Origin: Edaphochlamys debaryana
Taxonomy: Eukaryota > Chlorophyta > Chlorophyceae > Chlamydomonadales
Assembly (NCBI GenBank): GCA_016858145.1
Contig: JAEHOE010000020.1
Span: 62,001 to 126,000 of the forward strand
Reading direction: 5' to 3'
Length of the DNA: 64,000 nt
A program made the position numbers and the translations under genes. The notes below the pieces were generated by a model. It was not told the origin of the DNA and did not search any database. It saw only the letters and a list, made by a program, of their open reading frames with translations. Numbering within the stretch: the stretch's first letter is position 1; each line of letters opens with the position of its first letter. Below, piece by piece: positions 34,761 through 46,500 of this stretch.

Positions 34761-36164
34761 TTACTCGACCATGACTTCCGGGCTCGCCGCGGGCGGGTCA
34801 GTCGCCAGGCGCACGCGGCGGGAGCCGATGGAGCGGACCACGCGCAGGTGCCGGCGGGGGTCCTTGACCTTGCCCTTGAACACAATCACCAGCGGAGGGG
34901 AGCTGCCGGGGCCGGGAATGGAGTCGGGGAAGCCGGAGTCGCCGAAGTCCGGGCTGCCGGGCGGCGGCGGCGGCACGAAAGGCGGGCAGTCCATCTGCGG
35001 CACCACCTGGTAGTCCATGGGGCTGGGGAAGGAGGTGGCGAAGGGAGCGGGGCTCTCCTCGAGCGGGTTGAAGGGGGCGTGAGTCATGGGGACCAGGCCG
35101 GCGGAGCAGGTGGGGGAGCCGGGCGGCTCGCACATCTTAGCGTCCGGCGAGGAGAAGGCGCCGAAGGCCTCGACCGTCTCGGGGTCGCAGGGGGCGAACA
35201 CGGGGTCGGGGATCTCGTTGCCCAGGTTGGTGTCCATGGGAGCGCCGCCGTTGTCAGCCGCCGGAGAGGAGGCGCTAGGCGGGGGAGGCGGAGGCGGAGG
35301 AGGGTGCTCAGCGAACACAATGCCCGTGGGGGCGTGCATGGGCGGGATCGGCGGGATCAGGGACTGCAGGTGCACGTTGGCCTTAGCCGTGGCCCATGCG
35401 CCCCGCTCAATGGCCTTGGCGACGGCCGTCGAGGGAGGTTTGCCGGAGCTGGGCGCGCAGATGCCGAGGTCCTCGAAGGCGGAGGCGAAGGTGTCGGTCG
35501 TGTTGTACGAGCGGGCCATGTCAAACACCTTGGCGATGTGGGGCGCAATGCGCGGGTCAGTCAGGGCCATGGACAGGCGCTGCACACCGGAGACCACGGT
35601 GGTGAAAGCCTCGTTGGGAGGCAGTATCTCGCCCTCGAAGAACAGGCCCCCGGTGCCCGGCCCAGAGCCCAGGGCGGCCATCATGTACTGAGTCAGCATG
35701 ATGGGGTCTGCGTACGGGAACAGGACCCCGCCGACCAGCGCCGCGAGTACTCCCAGCAGCTCAGCCAGCGACAGATTCTCCTTGGTGACATCGCTGTGGG
35801 CCTTCTCGGCCCGCGCGAGCTGAAGCGACATCTGAGACACCAGATGGTTGAGCGCCACCACGCTCCTTCCGCTCACGTTGAGCTTCTTGAGCAGCCACTT
35901 GACCGCAGCCGTCTGGGTACCGGTATAGATGAAGTCCTTAGTCAGGGACTTGGGGTCCTTGTCGGTCTCGGCCGCGACGCTGGGCTTGCCGTTGGGCCGG
36001 GCGCGCACCGCCGGGAGGGCCCTCACCAGGCGCACTCCCTTGTAGTTGACAAAACCACGCACACGGACCGACGTCCTAAGCGCGGTGCTCGGGCGGAGCC
36101 CATGCACACCGGCATCCCTAGCGCTACGGCCGGCGTCAGCCTTTTTGGCGGCGACAGCAAGCAT
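34761..36164 (-). CDS. ORF3 of Ty3/gypsy element, second copy (intact)
   Basis: A 467-residue ORF with the same protein sequence as 49004-50407. It is intact although the surrounding copy is 5'-truncated and its pol is frameshifted by intron loss. Its function is unknown; the features are described under the 49004-50407 copy. Preservation here probably reflects youth rather than selection at this site, because this copy has no complete pol. Confidence 0.65.
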   Translation of the reverse strand: MLAVAAKKADAGRSARDAGVHGLRPSTALRTSVRVRGFVNYKGVRLVRALPAVRARPNGKPSVAAETDKDPKSLTKDFIYTGTQTAAVKWLLKKLNVSGRSVVALNHLVSQMSLQLARAEKAHSDVTKENLSLAELLGVLAALVGGVLFPYADPIMLTQYMMAALGSGPGTGGLFFEGEILPPNEAFTTVVSGVQRLSMALTDPRIAPHIAKVFDMARSYNTTDTFASAFEDLGICAPSSGKPPSTAVAKAIERGAWATAKANVHLQSLIPPIPPMHAPTGIVFAEHPPPPPPPPPSASSPAADNGGAPMDTNLGNEIPDPVFAPCDPETVEAFGAFSSPDAKMCEPPGSPTCSAGLVPMTHAPFNPLEESPAPFATSFPSPMDYQVVPQMDCPPFVPPPPPGSPDFGDSGFPDSIPGPGSSPPLVIVFKGKVKDPRRHLRVVRSIGSRRVRLATDPPAASPEVMVE

Positions 36165-37050
36165 GATGCGGGTTAGCTAGAAACCTCAGCGCTCCAGAGG
36201 CAATAATGTTGTCGCGTGTGCAGCGTGTAACGGGTTGCCGGGTTGTGTTGGCGTTTAAGGGTGGCGTTCGGTTGCCCCCTCCTCCGGCGGTCGTTTATTT
36301 GCCACCTGTGCACCAGGCTTGGCCAACCGCCCGTACGGCACGAGCTTGTGAGCTTGCGCGTTGGAGGCTTCTCCAGCACAGGCTCCATAGTCGGCACCTT
36401 ACCGCGGGGCGCTATGGGGGCCGGCGTCGCCTACGCGGGGGCGCTGGCGGCGCTGGCGGGTCAGCCCTGGAGAGCGAACACCGCCACCCATGCCCGTTTG
36501 CCCCAGCCGACGCATCCTTAGTCTTCTGAAGTGTCACGTGCACCCATTGAGGGGAGCCGCAGACCGGGTAGGGCCCGGCGTGAGAAGTTGGACCGTTGAC
36601 CCTAGCGGTTTGCCACAGGATATGCGCCCCTGCCCCTCTGCTTCAGCAGCCGGGCGGCACTCCTTCCTTGCTTACACTTCCCATAAGGCTTTCCTTACGC
36701 GGCGCCTGCCGGCGTGCCCTTTTTCGTCGCAAACCCTACCGTGGTTGTGGTCAACGCGTTCGGAGCCTGTCACTTTTCGTTGGTGCGTTGACCAGAAACT
36801 TGATGGTTAGTCACGGGGCGTTTCCAACCCGTGCGCCACACGTGTCCTGTGACTCCCGGTCACCTGGGCGTGCGATGTTGCGACCATCGCGACCGCGCCC
36901 CTCAGCACAGCACAGTTCGCTCAAGGATTGCCTCCCGTCGTCGGATAACTCAAAGTTATGGCCACTTGTCGTGGCGGAAGAGGTCCCTGTCTCGGTCGGT
37001 GTCCGGCTTGTCCCGACCGTCACCCCGCCCTTCGCCCGCAGGCACCCTGC

Positions 37051-39192
37051 CTACAAGCTGGACCGAGGCACGAACAGGAGGTGCGACGCGACGGGAAACA
37101 TGGTCCCTTGCGCGTCCTTGACGATGGCGTGGGAGCCGTCGGGTGCCCGCCAAAACTGGAACAGGTAGGGTCCCTCACGGTCCTTGGCCATCTTACTATC
37201 CCGTCGCTTCAGCTTCCACACCAAAGCGTCTTGCGGGATGTCGGGCAGCCCTCGAAGCTCGTGCGCCTGCGCTGGCCTGACATTGTATTGTCCCCCGGTC
37301 TCCCTTTCCACAGGTCCAGGGTTCGGGCCTGCCCCTTCAGCTGGCGCACCACCGGCGGCGGCGGGCGCTTCGCGCCTCTGATCCGCCGGACCAATCTCCG
37401 GGGCTGACGCGCGTGCTTGGGTAGGTACGGCGCCCGGGTTGGCACCTTCCCGCTGCTGGGGCTTAGCCAAGGGGGGCTGGGCCGCCTCCTTACCGCGCGG
37501 CTTCCGCTGCACAGTCGCCTGCCGGGCCGCCGCCACTACTTCCTCCCCAAGGGGGTTAACTGGACCCGCCCCTGCCGCCGATCCGTCTTCCGGCTTGCCG
37601 GGCTTCTGCCCTCGTTGCCTGGGCTTGGATTGGTGCCGCCTCTTCTGATACTCCCTTTCCGCCCTCTCCTTCGCCTCAACGTGCCTCTTCTCCGCATCCA
37701 CCGCCAACCCTTCCATGCGCTCTCGCCGTGCCCTCAGGAGCTGGTAGTGCTCGGACGTCCACTCTACACGGACCTGCTCGGGCTCAACTTCCTCCGGCGA
37801 GGCCTCCGGGTCTGCCGGGGGAGCCAGCTCCACAGCCAAGGTGAGCTCGCGCCCAAACATGCACAGAGCAGGGCTCATCTTGGTGACGGCGTGGGCCGCC
37901 GTACGATAAGCATAAGCGGCGTCGTAGCACTTGGCATCCCACTCGGTCTCCTCGGTGATCAACTTGCGGAGAGAATCCAGCAAGGTCCCCACCATGCGTT
38001 CCGCCTTCCCGTTGCCACGCGGGTTGCTACCGGCCGTGACGTACTGCTTGATGCTGCGGGAGCGCAGCTCGCGTGCGAAGGCCTTGCCCGTGAACTCTGT
38101 ACCACGGTCTGACACCACCACCCTTGGCACGCCATACCGACAGACCCAGTTCTGCCAGAAGGCCGTCCAGACCTCCGCCGCCTTCTTCGTCTTCAGGGGC
38201 ACTACTTCTACCCAAGAGCTGAAGCTGTCCACCATGACCAAGCAGTAACGATGCCCGCGCGGCGTCTTTGTCACCGGGCCGAACAGGTCCAAGTGCACTG
38301 TATCCAATATCGGTACGACCGGAAGGGGGCGAAGCCGAGGATGGCGCAGCAGTTTGTTCTGGTTGCTAGCGCACTCGGGGCACTGACGTAGGCAGGCTTC
38401 CACATCCTTGCGCACGCCGGGCCACCAGAACCGGGCCTGCACGGAGCTTGTACAGCGTCCCCTCGAGCCACATATAGTTCTCTGCCCGACGCTCAATCCT
38501 CTTGGTCTCCTTGATTGCCCTCTCCAGGCCTATGTTTTCGGGGAAGCTCCAGCGCCCCGTTTGCAGGTAATGGATCAGGGCCGTGTCTTCCCAGGGCGAC
38601 CTCTCCGCCCGGGGTTTCGAGGGTCCAGCCTCATCCCCCTCATCCGCCCCTTCTCCCTCCTCAATTTCCAGCTCCACAGCCACATCCTCACCCATGCCTT
38701 CCCCCTCCTCTTCCTCCCCCTTGTCCTCAGGCCTCCACGACACCACAAGGCTCTCACGGGCCGACCCGCCACTGTCCTCCTCTGCGCCGGTGCCTTCCGT
38801 CGTCAGGTCACTCGGCCCAGGCGCTGCCACCGGGGCCTGCGGCGGCGCAGGGGCCGCAGCGGCTGCGGGGGCCACGCCTGAGGGTGTCTGCGTCCGGTCA
38901 TCATCGCCCTCCATGGGGACTGGGCCCTCCGCCTCCCGCGCCACGGGTTGAGTCTGTGGAATGTCCATCCCGTCCACCTCACCCGCACCGTGCTCGGCGG
39001 CGCGCACAGGTGCGTGGGCTGGCTGCGTGAGGGGCACCGGGGCCTCCTCCTCTCTTTCCACGACGGGGCGCCGCGGTGCTCCGGGCGCTGGCACCCAGGG
39101 CACCCGGGGGAAGCGATGGGAGCGGATGCTCGAGCGACCTGTGACGACCCCAGTCTCGTGTGTCATGCCCGCCCGTCGTTCCCTCTCGTCCA
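37051..39192 (-). pseudogene. pol: pol remnant (linker and integrase) of spliced copy
   Basis: On the minus strand the frame begins at the insertion breakpoint ([14 protein letters not shown]), passes the in-frame junction at 38874/38875 (PHD finger removed), and then loses frame at the 131-bp loss (38446/38447), reaching a stop at 38366. The downstream integrase core and C-terminus remain readable in another frame to 37051 ([32 protein letters not shown]). The first zinc-ligand half of the integrase is missing. It cannot give a functional integrase as it stands. Confidence 0.85.
39189..39192. other. Target-site duplication, left (TCCA)
   Basis: TCCA precedes the 5' LTR and is repeated at 51797-51800 after the right end. 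The two flanks join into continuous pol sequence of the older minus-strand copy. Confidence 0.85.
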
Positions 39193-40480
39193 TGTTGCAC
39201 GAGGGTGGTTGAACATGAGGATTGGGTGTCCACGCGACACGCTCCTGCGTGTGCCGCGCGCTTTGCGGCTGTACCATAGCACTTGCATGCCCACGAGCGA
39301 TTGGCATGCGCTCATGGCAGGGCACGCACATTGACAAGTTGGGGGTGCACTTCTAAGTTCTACGGCATTCCGTGACATGCGGCGTGGTGTGTGTGGCGTG
39401 TGGCCTGGAGCAATGACACGTGTACCACTGAGTAAGCAAGGGTCCCCTGGACCACTAGTTGTCTTTGTGGCGAGCGAGGCGCCCTGGATACCCTGGGACG
39501 AGTGGAAGGGCACCGTATGTGGGATAAGGGTGTGTGGTCGTGAGGGCTGAGCGGTCGGGAGCACATCTGCGGCCTGTGTACAGTATTGCAAGTGGATCTG
39601 GACCATGCAAGATGGGTGGCGAGGGCCAAGGGGGAAGAGGGTGTGTGGTTGTTGACGCTCGGAGGTGTTTGGTGGTCACGGCAGTTGTGGTTTGGGTTGA
39701 TGTGGTTGTGCGGTAGTGCGTGAAGCTTTCAAAGGGGCCTTATGCGATTGCCCGGGAGTACATAAGGAGTGACCGGTGACGGATGGGGTAAGCCCCGGAT
39801 CCAAAATCGTGATCGTCTGGAGCGTAAACCTGCCCTGACTCGCTATTCTGCGGCTTTATTGCCAAGTGCTATCCTGCCGAGCCCTCTGTAATCTGAGAGC
39901 TCACTTCTGTCTCCGACCTGGAGCCCCGCGCCCTGTTCCCAGAGGCGTCAGGCACGGACCCCTGGTCCCTGCCCCCACTCAGCCTGCCTGCCCCGCAGCC
40001 GGCTGTGTTTGTCTCGTGTCCCCTTCAGCGCTCGCACTAGCGCCACAGGGCACGCTCCCCGCTCCTCGCCTGCATCAGTGCGCGAGCGGAGGCGAGCGCA
40101 TTGGCTTCCTACCCGATCACACGCTAAACCCTGCGGGCCCTCAGCCCAGCCGGGTCTTCACCGCAGCAGCCCCGCGCCGCTGCTCCATCCCCCCCCCCTT
40201 CCGTCCGCTCACACCCCTTTGACCCCGTCACGCTATACGCTTCCGCTGCATCACTTCCCAAACCTAAGTCCCACTTCGACGTGCGCAATACCCCTGCGTC
40301 ACGAGACCCGCGCTTGAGACATCCCGAGCCCGCTCCCTGAGGCGAGGCCAGAGTCAGCGTCTTCACACGCTAGATCCTGGGCACCACCGGGCGTGCAGAA
40401 CGATCCTAGGGCAGCAATCCACACGACTGGGCCACAAAAAAAAATTTGTGGGTACTCACTAAGTGTGGCCCTGCTTTCCT
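39193..40480 (+). repeat. 5' LTR of intact Ty3/gypsy element
   Basis: 1288 bp, identical to 50499-51786 except for GG versus AT in AAGAGGGTGTG/AAGAGATTGTG (about 39639 and 50945). It contains TGTAA-type motifs (for example near 39890), a possible chlorophyte-style poly(A) signal. Unlike the right end, it is not followed by GCGTTGTACA but directly by the primer-binding-like sequence. Confidence 0.92.
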
Positions 40481-40492
40481 GGTAGCGGGACC
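40480..40492 (+). promoter_or_regulatory. Candidate tRNA primer-binding site
   Basis: TGGTAGCGGGACC lies directly after the 5' LTR. It starts TGG, the complement of tRNA CCA-3', and resembles initiator-methionine-type sites (TGGTAGC...). The tRNA itself was not available for comparison. Confidence 0.55.
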
Positions 40493-40578
40493 TGGTTATG
40501 CAAGTCGGTGGCTGCACCTCGCTCTCATAGCCGGTCAGACGTACAGTAACACCCAACACAAGAAGAAAAGGGGCCAAT

Positions 40579-43500
40579 ATGGAAGACCAAGAGCGCCAAC
40601 ATGGCGTTACCGCGTCTAGCTTGAATGCCATCCCCCTGTTCGATCCGGATCTGCATGATGCACGGCAATGGCTAAACCGCATTGAGCGCCACGCCCAGTT
40701 GTTTGAATGGCGTGATGAGGATAAATTGATGGTGGCGTGCTGCCGCCTGAACTCGGTCGCCCAGATTTGGGAGGCGGGGCTTGGACCAGAGCTAGGAAAC
40801 TGGGCGTCCTTCAGACGGGCTTTCGTGAACCGGTTCGCCGAGAGAGAGGACGAGTTGTACAGCCGCCTGGCAAACTGCAAGCAGGGGCGCAAGGAGAGCG
40901 TGAGGCGCTATGCGGACCGATATCGGCACCTGTGCTCACAGCTCAGCATTGATGCAAACGAGGACCCCACATACATGTATAACTTCCTGCGAGGGCTGCA
41001 ACCCCGCATCCACGCCAAGGTTTACCTGTTGCGGCCACGTGACCTTGACGCTGCCATCAGCGATGCCATATATGTGAGCGAGGGTCTGGACCTGGCGAGG
41101 GATGATCAAGGGGATGAGGAGGAGGGGGAGGATGTGGGCCGGTCTGCGCCCAGTCGCAAGGGCCGAGAGGAGGGTCCCCGGTTTGAGCGGGTGAACCCAG
41201 CGCCCCGTTACGAGCTTGTGAGGCCCGAGCCACGAAGCGGTGGCATGGCACGGGGACGGGACGCGCAAGATCGCCCTCGTGTACGGTGGGATGACCGCCG
41301 GGAGCCAATGGGGAGGCGCGAAGACACACGCACCCCACCGCGGGCGGCACCTCCCCCTCGCCCACCTGCGTCTCCCACCGGAGGGGCTTCAAACGACATT
41401 GAGGCGTTGCGGCGGGAGTTCGCACGCCTCTCCGTGAACCTGCAGGAGATGCAAAGGAGGCAGGAGGGTGGTTACCCGACAAGGCGGGGAGATGACCTTG
41501 CGACCATGGTCAGCATGGTGGACGTAGACCACACTCCTCAGGTCTACTCCGCGCATGGGGGGCCTCTGCGGGGCCGATTCCCGCGCCTGAGCCCGACACC
41601 CCCTCGATACCAGTCGCCACGTTTCCACAACCATCAGGCTCACCGGGATGAGGTGTACCTGAAGCGGATGGGTGACTTCCCGAACACCACGCTGCCCCGC
41701 AAGAGGGTGGCGATTGACCCAGCCAGTTATGTGAATCCTGCTGGGGCGGGCGGAGCCCGTGAGGGGCGAGCGGGGGGAGAAGAGGAGCGCCCGCATGTGG
41801 CGGCACGGCGTGCTATGCCCGCTGGGACAAGGATGGACCCACCTCCCGCACAGCCCCCGGCCTTCGAAGCCAGGCGGAGCCCCGGCCGCGTGGGGTGGCG
41901 GCCGCCACCTCGGGCCGCCGGCGAGACCATGGGCCGCACGCACGCCATCCCTGCTGGCAACCCGATGGAGGAAGAGGGGAGGGTTGCGGATGAGATCATG
42001 CTGAAGGTCAACAAGTTTCCCCTGACCCTGGGGTCAGCTCTGCGTGTCAACCCTGTCAACGTTTACACAAAGCTAGGTGCTCGGATCCTCAACGTGGCAC
42101 GTGCCCAGCGCGACAAGGGGGCGGCGGCCGCGCCTTCCCCCGGTGCGCCAGCTGCGCCCGCGCAGCATGCAGCCGAGATCAACCCGGACTCACCCGACCA
42201 AGCTCGGGGCGACCCGATGATTATGCACGCCGACCCTGGGGTGGTGATGAAGACCACCGCCTTGGAGCCACCTCGGTTCCAGGTGTGCCGGGCAGAGATC
42301 CTCCTGGCTGATGCGGAGGGCGTCATGGTCAAGACCCCCAGCATCATCGATAGTGGGGCGTCCAACAGCCTGGCGCCGTACCAGACCGTACGGAAGCTAC
42401 GCCTGCTGCCCAGCATTGAGCCAACCAGTGCCACGTTCCTGTCGGCGGACGGGAGCAGTGCGAAACCGTCAGGGCGGATTAGGGAGCTTTTCACATCGAC
42501 AGGGGACATGGTGATCACGATTGACCCATTTGTGAGCCAGGCGAGGTCGTACTACATGCTGCTCGGCTGCGATTGGCTGAGTCAGGCGCGGGCAACCATT
42601 TGCTATGACACTTCACGCCTGTACTACACAAACGACGATGGGCAACGTAGCTTTATCCCCATCACCTTCCTGAGGTCTCCCGAGGCCATGATGGTGGAGA
42701 CCATTCCCAAGGAGGACTCACCGGAGGGGGCCTTGGTGGCGGACTTCGACCCGCCCCCTGCCGCGGCGGCGGGTGCTCGTACGCAGTCCGCAAGCACCAG
42801 CGCACCGGGGGCCGGAGAACCCATGGATGACGGTGACCTCCCGCCACTCGTGGAGGACTCTGACGAAGATGAGGACGAGGCTGAGGAGGGCGAGGAAGAA
42901 GAGGGGAGTGAGGAGGGCAGCAACTCGGAGAGCGAGGATGACGATGGGGATGATGATGCTGGGGCCGGAGGGAGCCCAGGCTCATGGGGGTCGTGGGAGG
43001 ATAATGAGGATGGGCCGGATCAGGATGACTGGGAGCGGCAAGCCCAGTCAACGCGCCGACCCAACGTTGAGGTGTATCTCTCACCCTCGGCTGCCGGCCC
43101 GGCTCGCTCGGCCGCCAGCCCAAGCGGGCGGACGGCGCCTGCGGGGGAGGGTGAAGGGGCCGTGGCCCAGTTGGGAACGAAAGGGTCGGGGCAGACAGAA
43201 AGCCTGCCTAGCCCGCCGACCTTCACCTCGGCGGAGGAGCACCTGGCAGCAGCCCGGGCCCTCGCTACCCGTGCGTGGGCACGCAACAAGGAAGCGCCCC
43301 CAAGGGAGGAGCTGAGTAACACGCTGCGGGAGAGGATCAACCCGGATCTCACCTCGGCACAAAGGGAGGGGATGTATCAGCTCCTGATGCGCAACCATGA
43401 CATGTTCGCCTTGACGAACAGCGAGCTGGGGCGCACGACGTGGGTAACCTGCAAGGTGGATACGGGGGACAGCCCTCCGGTTTACACCCCGCCGTACCGA

Positions 43501-46500
43501 ATGTCACGTGTTGAGATGGCGGCGGTTGATGCGGAGATGGCCAAACTACTGAAGGACGGACTGATCGAGCCCAGCACGAGTGCCTGGGGTTCCCCTGTCA
43601 TGGTCATCCCTAAGAAGGCTGATCCCGTGGCGATCACGGCCGACGGGCAGGATGAGACGAGCAAACCCAAGCCCCCGGCTGAATTCCGGGTGGTGACCGA
43701 TGCGCGAGCGTGCAACCTGGTCGTCCGCCCGCAGCGCTACCCAATGGGGAATATCCAGGACCTGTTGGACACCGCCGCGCCGTCAGGCGGGTCCACTATG
43801 ATCTACTCCAGCCTGGACCTCAAGGCGGGCTACTGGCAGGTGCCCATGCATGATGAAGAGTCGAAAGACAAGCTGACGATTGTGACCCCACACGCCGCAT
43901 ATCGCCCTACGGTCATGCCCATGGGCTTTCGGAACTCAAGTGCGGTGTTCAGCCGGCTGATGTCCCTCGTGATGGCGCCTTTGATGCCCGGCTCTCACTA
44001 CCAAGAACGGGAGGCTGCAAGCGCAGACCGCCCACGCCCTCGCCCATGCTGCGTGGCCTTTGCCGACGATGTGCTCACCTTCGCCCCCACGTGGGAGGAG
44101 CACTTGAGGGCACTGGAGGACGTGTTTGCATGTCTGCGACTGGCGGGCTTGCGCGTGGCGCTGAAGAAGTGCAGGCTTGGCATGAAGAGGGTGATCTTTC
44201 TGGGACACCTGCTGGACGGAGAGAAGGGCACAGTTGAGCCTGACCCGCGTAACTTGGCAACGATTGAGCGGCTGCCCGCACCGCGGACGGTCAAGGAGGT
44301 GCGCAGTTGGATATCGACGGCGGCATACTACAAGGCGTTCATCCGCAACTTTAGCCTCAAGGCAAAGCCCCTGTACGAGCTGACGCGCAAGGACCAACCT
44401 TGGCAGTGGGGACCGGAGGAGCACGAGGCGTGGAGCACGTTGCGGCAGGCCCTGCTCAGCACGCCAGTCCTGGCCGCGCCTGACTTCTCCCGGCCGTTCA
44501 TCATCGCCACGGATTGGAGCAAGCATGCCGTGGCGGCGATCCTGAGTCAAGTGGGGCCAGATGGGAAGGAGAGGGTGGTGCAGTACGCAAGCAAGAAGAT
44601 GTCAGGAAGCCAGCTCAACTGGTCCGCAGCGGACGGCGAGTGCTATGCCGCCGTCTTCGGCGTGACTCACTTCCGCCCATACGTGTGGGGAACGCGCTTC
44701 ACCCTCCTCACCGATAGTATGGCGGTGCGGTACTTGATGACCGCCAAGACGTCCAGTCTGCAGGGCAAGCTCGCCCGCATGGCCCTTAAGCTTATGTCGT
44801 ACGACATGGACATCCAGCATCGGGCGGGCGAGAAGCATGGGAACGTGGACGGCCTGAGCCGGCTGGCACACTTGGCGGAGGACAGCGACGATGAGGAGCG
44901 CCCGCCTGGGGTGGCAAGTGGAGTGGCAAGCTCAGAACACTGGCAGGCGGAGGCCACCACGGTGGAGATGTGTGCTGGTGAGGCTCCGAGAGCGGAGCTC
45001 TCGCCAGAAATCGAGGTCTACGTCACGAGCCGTATTGCCTCAGCGCAACCCGTGCGTCGCAGCCTATGTGCGCCGAATCCGCGGCCCTGGCGGCGACCGA
45101 CGACCCTCTTGCCGAAGTCGGTGAGCGCCCCTAACCGTCGTGACACGGCGCCCCTGGTATCCTACCGTGGGGTGGCTGCGATCAGGATGGAGGACTTGGG
45201 GGACGGCGAGGATGAGGGTACGGCGGACCTATGGGGAGGAGCGCACACCGGTCTGGAGGTGTACATGACTGATGGGCGCTCTGAAGCTAACCGTAACTGC
45301 AACACTTACTACGCTCCGGATTACCGGCCGGGTGGCAACCCGCCCGCGCCCCGCATCTCACCGCAGCAGCTTCAGGCCAACCAGGCTCTGGGACGACGGC
45401 TTGCGCGGGAGGAGGCGGCAGAGGGGGAGGCCCACCGCAGGGAGAACCTGGAGTTGGACGAGAGGGAACGACGGGCGGGCATGACACACGAGACTGGGGT
45501 CGTCACAGGTCGCTCGAGCATCCGCTCCCATCGCTTCCCCCGGGTGCCCTGGGTGCCAGCGCCCGGAGCACCGCGGCGCCCCGTCGTGGAAGGAGAGGAG
45601 GAGGAGGCCCCGGTGCCCCTCACGCAGCCAGCCCACGCACCTGTGCGCGCCGCCGAGCATGGTGCGGGTGAGGCGGACGGGATGGACATTCCACAGACTC
45701 AACCCGTGGCGCGGGAGGCGGAGGGCCCAGTCCCCATGGAGGGCGATGATGACCGGACGCAGACACCCTCAGGCGGTGAGGAACCAGGAGTGGTCCCCGT
45801 CTATCCGGGAACCGAGCCCCAGTCACCGCTGTGGGCAAGAGGACGCGACCCCGGGGACGGGGAAGGGGGGCCTCAGACCAAGCGGCAGCGCAGACGGAGC
45901 TGCCTGCTAACCGGGGTCGTGGACCCAGAGAAGGAGGGCACCTCTGAGGAGCGGGGGCAAGGGTCCCCTGAGGACTGGAACCCCGCGATCCGGTGCTCCG
46001 TGTGCGGTCAAGGGATGCCTGATGACTCCTTGCTTCTCTGTGACTATTACGGGTGTACCCAGGCCTTCCACACTTTCTGCCTCAACCCGCCCCTGGCCCA
46101 CGTGCCGCCGGGCATGTGGATGTGCCCAGGCCCACACGCACCGTTTGTACCGCCGGCCCCAGTGGCCCCCGCAGCCGCTGCGGCCCCTGCGCCGCCGCAG
46201 GCCCCGGTGGCAGCGCCTGGGCCGAGTGACCTGACGACGGAAGGCACCGGCGCAGAGGAGGACAGTGGCGGGTCGGCCCGTGAGAGCCTTGTGGTGTCGT
46301 GGAGGCCTGAGGACGAGGGGGAGGAAGAGGAGGGGGAAGGCATGGGTGAGGATGTGGCTGTGGAGCTGGAAATTGAGGAGGGAGAAGGGGCGGATGAGGG
46401 GGATGAGGCTGGACCCTCGAAACCCCGGGCGGAGAGGTCGCCCTGGGAAGACACGGCCCTGATCCATTACCTGCAAACGGGGCGCTGGAGCTTCCCCGAA

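Larger units (their letters stand above)
33373..39192 (-). mobile_element. Ty3/gypsy copy, spliced and 5'-truncated, 3' portion
   Basis: The minus-strand sequence matches the intact element from its linker-integrase region through ORF3 and the 3' LTR. It is interrupted at 39192 by the intact element; its remaining portion is 51797-53586. Relative to the intact element it lacks two GT...AG-bounded segments exactly (junctions at 38874/38875 and 38446/38447). The rest differs by only a few substitutions (for example Ile for Met in the helix before the integrase, Val for Ala near DGMD). This indicates insertion of a spliced RNA copy. Confidence 0.85.

Noticed and set aside
34848..36176. 442-codon frame on the plus strand opposite ORF3 (and its equivalent at 48992-50320)
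   Set aside because: It is the antisense shadow of ORF3. The GC-rich third positions of ORF3 avoid stops on the other strand, and the predicted peptide is Arg/Gly/His-rich without domains.
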